A DNA stretch of 55,774 nt from Planctomycetaceae bacterium. GTDB taxonomy: Bacteria > Planctomycetota > Planctomycetia > Pirellulales > Thermoguttaceae. The stretch spans positions 1 through 55,774 of the forward strand of contig JAJFUI010000111.1 in NCBI GenBank assembly GCA_021372555.1, in the 5' to 3' direction. The notes below the pieces were generated by a model, which did no database searches, was not told where the DNA came from, and worked only from the letters and a program-made list of their open reading frames with translations. The first letter of the stretch is position 1. Each line of letters begins with the position of its first letter. The translations under genes were made by a program, and so were the position numbers. This document shows, piece after piece, positions 51,402 to 55,774 of this stretch.

Positions 51402-52715
51402 TCATTCCGAACGAGCGGCGGATAGGAAGGCGGAAAAGGGGGCACGCTTGGCGGCGGCCAATGCCTCGCCGAGTTTGTCGACTTCGGCCAGCGTGTTGTA
51501 AAGATAGAAGCTCGCCCGGACGGTCGCGCTGACGCCGAACCGCTTGTGCAGCGGCATGGTGCAATGGTGGCCGGTCCGAACGGCGATTCCGTAGCGGTCG
51601 AGAAACTGGGCGACATCATGGCCGCTTGGGCGTCCGGAAGCGAAGACGAAGCTGACGATGCCAGCCTTGTGCTCGGGCGCAGGGCCGATGATTCGGAGGC
51701 CGCCGACGGATTCGAGGACCTCGTGCGTCCGCTGGGTCAGCAGCCGCTCATGGGCCGCGATGGCTTCCAGACCGACGGCGCCGAGGTAGTCGATCGCTGC
51801 GCTGAGGGCAACGGCGGGCACGATCGGCGGTGTGCCTGCTTCGAACTTGCCGGGCAGGTAGAGCGGCCGAAAACCCTCGAGAGTGACCTCGGAGATCATG
51901 CCACCGCCGCCCATGAACGGCGGCATCGCTTCGAGCAGGTCGCGTTTGCCGTAGAGAACGCCGACGCCCGAGGGGCCGAGCATTTTGTGGCCGCTGAAGG
52001 CCAAAAAATCGCAATCCATCGCCTGGACGTCGGTCGGCTGGTGCGGCGCGCTTTGCGCGGCATCGACCAGGACGACGGCGCCGGCGTCGTGCGCGCGACG
52101 GATTATTTCGCGGACCGGGTTGATCGTGCCCAGCACGTTGGAAACGGCCGATACAGCGACCAGTCTCGTCCGCTTGGTCAGCAGTCGGTCGAGCGAGTCG
52201 AGCTGGAGCAGGCCGTCATCGGTCAGCGGAATGTGCCGGACGACAGCCCCAGTGCGCTGGGCTAGCTGATACCAAGGCACGAGATTCGAATGGTGCTCCA
52301 TCTCGGTCACAAGGATTTCATCGCCTGGGCGCACATTGGCATCGCCCCAGCTTCGAGCGACCAAGTTGATCGAGTGGGTCGCGCCAGAGGTGAAGATCAC
52401 CTCTTGAGTGGTGGCGGGATTGTCGTCGTTGCTCGCGTCGCGCGGGGCGTTAATGAAGGCGCGCACCTTTTCCCGGGCTCCCTCATACAGCTCGTCGATC
52501 TCCGCGGAAAGCGTGTGAATTCCGCGATGGACGTTGGCGTAGTGACGCTCGTAGGCGTCGGTCATCGCCTCAATCACCTGCCGTGGACGTTGGCTCGTGG
52601 CGGCGTTGTCCAGGTACACGAGCGGCACGCCCTCATGGACCATGCGCCCGAGAATTGGGAAATCGGGCCGGAATCGTTCGGGGTCCAGCGGCGGGGCGGC
52701 GCAAGGTGTCCTCAT
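51402..52715 (-). CDS. sufS: SufS-type cysteine desulfurase
   Basis: PLP enzyme that takes sulfur from cysteine and hands it to SufU. The 437-residue product has the family landmarks: FPILGRMVHEGVPLVYLDNAATSQRP, FTSGATHSINLVA, EMEHHSNLVPW, SAVSNVLGTINPV, VLVDAAQSAPH, PLP-binding Lys K244 in FSGHKMLGPSGVGVLYG, and the catalytic Cys C385 in VRTGHHCTMPLH. AAGGAGG with 7-base spacing fixes the ATG at 52715, and the start overlaps the sufU stop (ATGA), showing translational coupling. Confidence 0.95.
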   Translation of the reverse strand: MRTPCAAPPLDPERFRPDFPILGRMVHEGVPLVYLDNAATSQRPRQVIEAMTDAYERHYANVHRGIHTLSAEIDELYEGAREKVRAFINAPRDASNDDNPATTQEVIFTSGATHSINLVARSWGDANVRPGDEILVTEMEHHSNLVPWYQLAQRTGAVVRHIPLTDDGLLQLDSLDRLLTKRTRLVAVSAVSNVLGTINPVREIIRRAHDAGAVVLVDAAQSAPHQPTDVQAMDCDFLAFSGHKMLGPSGVGVLYGKRDLLEAMPPFMGGGGMISEVTLEGFRPLYLPGKFEAGTPPIVPAVALSAAIDYLGAVGLEAIAAHERLLTQRTHEVLESVGGLRIIGPAPEHKAGIVSFVFASGRPSGHDVAQFLDRYGIAVRTGHHCTMPLHKRFGVSATVRASFYLYNTLAEVDKLGEALAAAKRAPFSAFLSAARSE

Positions 52716-53143
52716 CGAGCAGCCTCCTTGGTCGCCGGCAGGATCGGCAACGACCCGTTGCTCTGGACCGGCGAGTAGATCGCGGTCTGCAGGACGCGCC
52801 ACGAGAGCAGACAGCACTTTTGCCGGTTCGGTGTCAATCGGAGGCCGAACAACTCCAGCATGTCCTGCGCGGTAAATCGTTTCACGTCCTCGACCAGGGC
52901 GCCATCGAACTTCTCAACCAACATCGAGGCAGCCGCCTGGCTGATGCAGCAGCCGTCGCCGTTGAAGTAGACCTCCTTGAGCGTTCCTCGCTCGTCGATC
53001 TGCAATTCCAGGCGGATCACGTCGCCGCACAACGGGTTGTTGTCCTCGTGGGTGTGCGTGCAATGGGGGCAGCGGCCCCGATGGTATGGCTCCTCGTAGT
53101 ATTCCTGGATTCGCTCCTGTGCCTCGAATTCGTCGATGGCCAT
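52712..53143 (-). CDS. sufU: SufU-type Fe-S scaffold or sulfur acceptor
   Basis: A 143-residue SufU that receives sulfur from SufS. Conserved ligands are present: C39 and D41 in NPLCGDVI, C65 in GDGCCISQA, and C110/C111 in RQKCCLLSW. Upstream of the first ligand lies an additional CPHCTHTH (C25, C28, H30, H32), which could form a second metal site or be a family variation. AAGGAG precedes the ATG. It is the first gene of the sufU-sufS pair, divergent from fur/perR. Confidence 0.92.
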   Translation of the reverse strand: MAIDEFEAQERIQEYYEEPYHRGRCPHCTHTHEDNNPLCGDVIRLELQIDERGTLKEVYFNGDGCCISQAAASMLVEKFDGALVEDVKRFTAQDMLELFGLRLTPNRQKCCLLSWRVLQTAIYSPVQSNGSLPILPATKEAAR

Positions 53144-53167
53144 GCCGCCGCGCTCCTTCCAGTGGTT

Positions 53168-53173
53168 ATCCTA
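53168..53173 (-). promoter_or_regulatory. Candidate -10 box of sufU
   Basis: On the minus strand TAGGAT, with a predicted start near 53161, giving a leader of about 18 bases that carries AAGGAG. No convincing -35. Confidence 0.4.
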
Positions 53174-53266
53174 GCCGGAAGACGACGGACGGATACCCCC
53201 ATGAGGGGCGGAAGGCCTTCAGTTGAGGGCCAGCGCGAGCGATGGGAACAAAATTGGCAGGCAGCC

Positions 53267-53297
53267 TTGACATATTCGAATCTATTAGTAATAATAG
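53267..53297 (+). promoter_or_regulatory. Promoter of the Fur-family gene with a dyad over the -10
   Basis: TTGACA (53267-53272), 17-bp spacer, AATAAT (53290-53295). A perfect AT-rich dyad CTATTA-GTAA-TAATAG (53282-53297) covers the -10, and ATTCGAAT precedes it. The dyad resembles a Fur/PerR box, which suggests that the regulator controls its own operon. Confidence 0.65.
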
Positions 53298-53318
53298 CTA
53301 GTAGTGATAGAGACACCT

Positions 53319-53783
53319 ATGGAAACTCATTCTCAACGCAACACTCAGCAGCGACAGGCCGTGCTGGAAGAGCTCCGAAAGCTCACCTCGCACCCGACGG
53401 CGGCGACCCTTTACGAGATCGTTCGCCGCCGGTTGCCCAAGATCAGCCTGGGCACCGTTTATAGGAACTTGGAGTTGCTGACGCGCTTGGGAACGATCCA
53501 GAAGTTGGAAGTTGGTGGCGAGGAGGCTCGATACGACGGCAACGTCCAACGGCACGGCCATGTTCGTTGCGTCAAGTGTGGCAGGGTGGATGACATTGAC
53601 GCCCCATCGCTTGACCTTTCTGGGGGTACCGCGAACGATTCTGGAGCGTATCAACTCCTCGACTACCGCATTCAGTTCCTCGGCATCTGCCCACAGTGCA
53701 GGGCCGGGGCTAGGAATACCGGATCGCTGGGCAAGGCGCCCGTCGAGCCGGACGAAACCGCGAACGATTCCTTACAACCTTGA
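53319..53783 (+). CDS. Fur-family metal-dependent regulator, PerR-like
   Basis: A 154-residue regulator. The winged helix is at about 11-75 (TSHPTAATLYEIVRRRL, ISLGTVYRNLELL). Metal sites: RHGHVRC (H79, H81), CVKC (C84, C87) and CPQC (C124, C127), the latter two pairs forming the structural zinc site. Its position before ferritin and peroxiredoxin genes, and divergent from sufU, favours a peroxide or iron role (PerR-like) over Zur; this is from context. The ATG at 53319 is used over the in-frame GTG at 53304, which lies at the predicted transcription start. Confidence 0.88.
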   Translation: METHSQRNTQQRQAVLEELRKLTSHPTAATLYEIVRRRLPKISLGTVYRNLELLTRLGTIQKLEVGGEEARYDGNVQRHGHVRCVKCGRVDDIDAPSLDLSGGTANDSGAYQLLDYRIQFLGICPQCRAGARNTGSLGKAPVEPDETANDSLQP

Positions 53784-53795
53784 AAGGGTAATAAG

Positions 53796-54284
53796 ATGAT
53801 CAGTCCCCGACTTCAAGACGCTTTAAACAAGCAGATCAACGCCGAACTGTCGTCGTCGTACCTGTACCTGGCGATGGCCGCCTGGTTCGAGGCCGAAGAC
53901 CTGAAGGGCATGGCCCATTGGATGCGGGTCCAAGCGAAGGAGGAGAACGGACATGCGGAACGCATCTTCGACTTCATCAACGACTGCAACGGCCGGGTGT
54001 CGCTGACCGCGATCGAGGCCCCGAAGGCCGAATGGAAGTCGCCGTGGGAGGCATTCGAGGAGGCGTACGGTCACGAACAAAAAATCTCCGCCATGATCAA
54101 CGAACTGATGAACTTGGCGGGTGCGGAAAAGAGCGGCGCGACCCACGATTTCCTCGAGTGGTTCGTCCGCGAGCAGGTCGAGGAAGAATCGCAAGTTCAA
54201 TTGATCGTTTCCAAGCTGAAACTGGTTGGCGACAACGGCGTCGGCGTCTACTTGGTCGATCAAGAGCTGGCAAAACGCGAGTAG
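53796..54284 (+). CDS. ftn: Ferritin (FtnA-like)
   Basis: A 162-residue iron-storage subunit of the non-haem ferritin type. Ferroxidase residues are in place: E17, Y24, E50 and H53 (EENGHAERI), with E93/Q94 and Q126 region after. MISPRLQDALNKQINAELSSSYLYLAMAAWFEAEDLKGMAHWMRVQAKEE is split here only for description; the AELSSSYLYLAMA and WMRVQAKEE parts are family marks. It begins 12 bases after the regulator, with AAAGGG before the ATG. Confidence 0.95.
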   Translation: MISPRLQDALNKQINAELSSSYLYLAMAAWFEAEDLKGMAHWMRVQAKEENGHAERIFDFINDCNGRVSLTAIEAPKAEWKSPWEAFEEAYGHEQKISAMINELMNLAGAEKSGATHDFLEWFVREQVEEESQVQLIVSKLKLVGDNGVGVYLVDQELAKRE

Positions 54285-54319
54285 GACCACATCCAACAAC
54301 CACCGAGGGAGAATGTCTC

Positions 54320-54913
54320 ATGAGTACGCTGGTCACGAAAGAAGCCCCCGATTTCACGGCGCAGGCGGTGATGCCTGACAACTCGTTCGCGGATTTGAAG
54401 CTGTCGTCGTACCGCGGCAAGTACGTGGTGCTGTTTTTCTACCCTCTGGACTTCACTTTCGTCTGTCCTTCGGAGATTATCGCGTTCGACGCGGCGTTGG
54501 CGAAGTTCCAGAAGAAGAACACCCAGGTCATTGGCTGTTCGGTGGACTCTGAGTTTACGCACTTGGCCTGGAAAAACACGCCACGGAGCCAGGGCGGCAT
54601 TGGGCCGATTGGGTTTCCGCTGGTGTCGGATCTGACCAAAAAGATCTCGGCCGACTATGGCGTACTGCTTGCGGAGGCGGGCGTTGCCCTGCGAGGGCTG
54701 TTCCTCGTCGACAAGCAAGGAATCGTCAGGCACGCACTCATCAACGATCTGCCCTTGGGCCGCAACGTGGACGAGGTGTTGCGAGTGCTGGACGCCTTGC
54801 AGTTCCACGAGGAGCACGGCGACGTTTGCCCTGCCAACTGGCACGAGGGCGAAGAAGCCATGAAACCGACGGCCGAAGGAGTGGCCAGCTACTTGGCCAA
54901 ACATTCGAAGTAG
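54320..54913 (+). CDS. 2-Cys peroxiredoxin (AhpC/Prx1 type)
   Basis: Thiol peroxidase of 197 residues. Peroxidatic C49 in FYPLDFTFVCPSEI and resolving C170 in GDVCPANW are both present, with GGIGPIGFPLVSD marking the sensitive-type loop. Reduction partner is unknown (no ahpF or trxB nearby). It follows ferritin by 35 bases, and the two plus the regulator form a compact operon for peroxide and iron defence. Confidence 0.95.
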   Translation: MSTLVTKEAPDFTAQAVMPDNSFADLKLSSYRGKYVVLFFYPLDFTFVCPSEIIAFDAALAKFQKKNTQVIGCSVDSEFTHLAWKNTPRSQGGIGPIGFPLVSDLTKKISADYGVLLAEAGVALRGLFLVDKQGIVRHALINDLPLGRNVDEVLRVLDALQFHEEHGDVCPANWHEGEEAMKPTAEGVASYLAKHSK

Positions 54914-54939
54914 CCGAAACGTAGTAATATAGAGGCGCA

Positions 54940-54969
54940 AGGCGCGCCGGGCCAACGTCCGGCGCGCCT
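54940..54969 (+). terminator. Hairpin after the peroxiredoxin gene
   Basis: A perfect 11-bp stem (AGGCGCGCCGG with CCGGCGCGCCT), loop of 8 bases. There is no strong T-run after it (CACCTTAAC follows), so it may act as a partial terminator between the operon and the permease gene. Confidence 0.55.
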
Positions 54970-55015
54970 CACCTTAACATTTGAAGCGGCGTGACAACGG
55001 CGCGGCTCATCCGTG

Positions 55016-55774
55016 ATGGACATCATCGTACGCGTGCTTGTGGAAAGCTGGGCGGTGCTAGGCCAAATGGCCCCGTACTTGTTATTTGGGTTCTTGGCCG
55101 CCGGCGTGCTTTCGGTCTGCATCTCGCCGGAGTTCGTCGAGCGTCATCTGGGTGGCCGGGGGTTCGGTCCGGTCGTGAAAGCGGCCGCGTTGGGCGTGCC
55201 ACTGCCGCTTTGCTCATGCGGGGTGATTCCAGTCGGGGCATCGCTGCGTAGGCATGGGGCAAGCCGGGCAGCGACCACATCATTCCTTCTCTCGACACCG
55301 CAGACAGGCGTCGACAGCATCGTCATTACCTATGCACTGCTGGGTGTTGGGTTCGCCGTGTACAGGCCACTAGCCGCGCTGGCGACCGGGCTCGTGGGCG
55401 GATTCCTCGTGATGATTTTCGCTCAGCGTCAGGGAGCTAACGGCGAGCAAGACCACGAGCCGACCGAATGCACGGAGAGCTGCTGCACGGGGAAACGATC
55501 CAGCGGGCGCATCCGGCGTGCGTTGGAGTACGGTTTCGTGACGCTTCCGCGCGACATTGGATTGCCGCTTCTGGCGGGCGTGGTCATTGCTGGAGCAATT
55601 ACCGCGCTGGTGCCGCAGCCGAACGAGTTGCGACCGTATTTGGGCGGCGGCATCCTCTCGATCCTGCTAATGATGGCGATCGGAGTTCCTCTCTATGTGT
55701 GCGCGTCGGCTTCGGTGCCGATTGCCGCGGGGTTAATTTACCTTGGGGCGTCGCATGGCGCGGCGTTGGCCTTC
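55016..55774 (+). CDS. SO_0444-type metal-efflux permease, 3' end cut by the window
   Basis: The first 253 codons of a permease related to the SO_0444 Cu/Zn efflux and ArsP/DUF318 families; the frame stays open to the edge. Seen: a first helix (LGQMAPYLLFGFLAAGVLS), the family motif VPLPLCSCGVIPVGASLRRHGAS, SFLLSTPQTGVDSI, a cytoplasmic Cys cluster TECTESCCTG (about 153-162) and GVPLYVCASASVPIAAGLI. The ATG at 55016 (GTG at 55013 is in frame) starts the homology. Metal or metalloid specificity is inferred. Confidence 0.85.
   Translation, partial: MDIIVRVLVESWAVLGQMAPYLLFGFLAAGVLSVCISPEFVERHLGGRGFGPVVKAAALGVPLPLCSCGVIPVGASLRRHGASRAATTSFLLSTPQTGVDSIVITYALLGVGFAVYRPLAALATGLVGGFLVMIFAQRQGANGEQDHEPTECTESCCTGKRSSGRIRRALEYGFVTLPRDIGLPLLAGVVIAGAITALVPQPNELRPYLGGGILSILLMMAIGVPLYVCASASVPIAAGLIYLGASHGAALAF

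Overview
The window looks like chromosomal DNA of a planctomycete, probably of the Pirellulales type. It is GC-rich (by eye a little above 60%) and densely coded on both strands. It carries families typical of that phylum: two tandem proteins that look like TIGR03009, secreted Pro/Lys-rich proteins with CARDB and TIG domains, a response regulator with an N-terminal helix-turn-helix, and zinc-ribbon membrane proteins. It also has the envelope equipment of a double-membrane cell (Mla lipid transport, an LpxH-like phosphoesterase, RND efflux). No phage, insertion sequence, CRISPR array or rRNA was seen. The assignment rests on recognised families, not on a search.

Layout. 165-3876: mlaE-mlaF-mlaD followed by an LpxH-like phosphoesterase. 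3877-4209: a repeat-filled spacer. 4210-7390: a divergent pair, a secreted CARDB/TIG protein and a disordered RG-rich protein. 7542-14221: mfd, a parvulin-type isomerase, pdxJ and a GT4 glycosyltransferase. 14310-16412: a DinG/XPD-like helicase with one altered Fe-S ligand. 16690-18868: two zinc-ribbon membrane proteins flanking a DUF2752 protein. 19028-20651: an orphan secreted protein, thiS and thiG on the minus strand. 21255-27794: an oxidoreductase, a membrane metallopeptidase, small secreted proteins, a secreted clan CD-like protease candidate and cardiolipin synthase. 27897-29455: a histidine kinase and a HTH-receiver protein. 29862: tRNA-Val. 29992-37640: an adaptor and two tandem RND pumps. 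37808-40480: HEAT-like and FHA proteins. 40702-43815: tRNA-Gly, tig, clpP1, clpP2. 43977-50733: a lipoprotein, two TIGR03009-like proteins, a double ClpP-fold NfeD protein and bioF. 50742-55774: sufU-sufS divergent from fur/perR-ferritin-peroxiredoxin, then a metal-efflux permease cut by the window edge.

How the genes work together. The left end handles outer-membrane lipids. The centre holds repair and cofactor genes (mfd, helicase, pdxJ, thiSG). The RND block is an export system lacking its outer-membrane channel here. tig-clpP1-clpP2 is a proteostasis cluster. The right end is an iron and peroxide module: Fe-S assembly, iron storage, peroxide removal and a Fur-family regulator whose own promoter contains a dyad.

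Two features stand out. Several genes have a -10-like hexamer ending 6-7 bp before the start codon and no Shine-Dalgarno, which predicts leaderless mRNAs; the cardiolipin synthase case also has a -35 box at the right spacing. Several proteins also depart from their families: a helicase with Ser in place of one Fe-S Cys, an NfeD protein with both ClpP-like nucleophiles apparently lost, and a secreted protein with a His/Cys pair reminiscent of gingipains.
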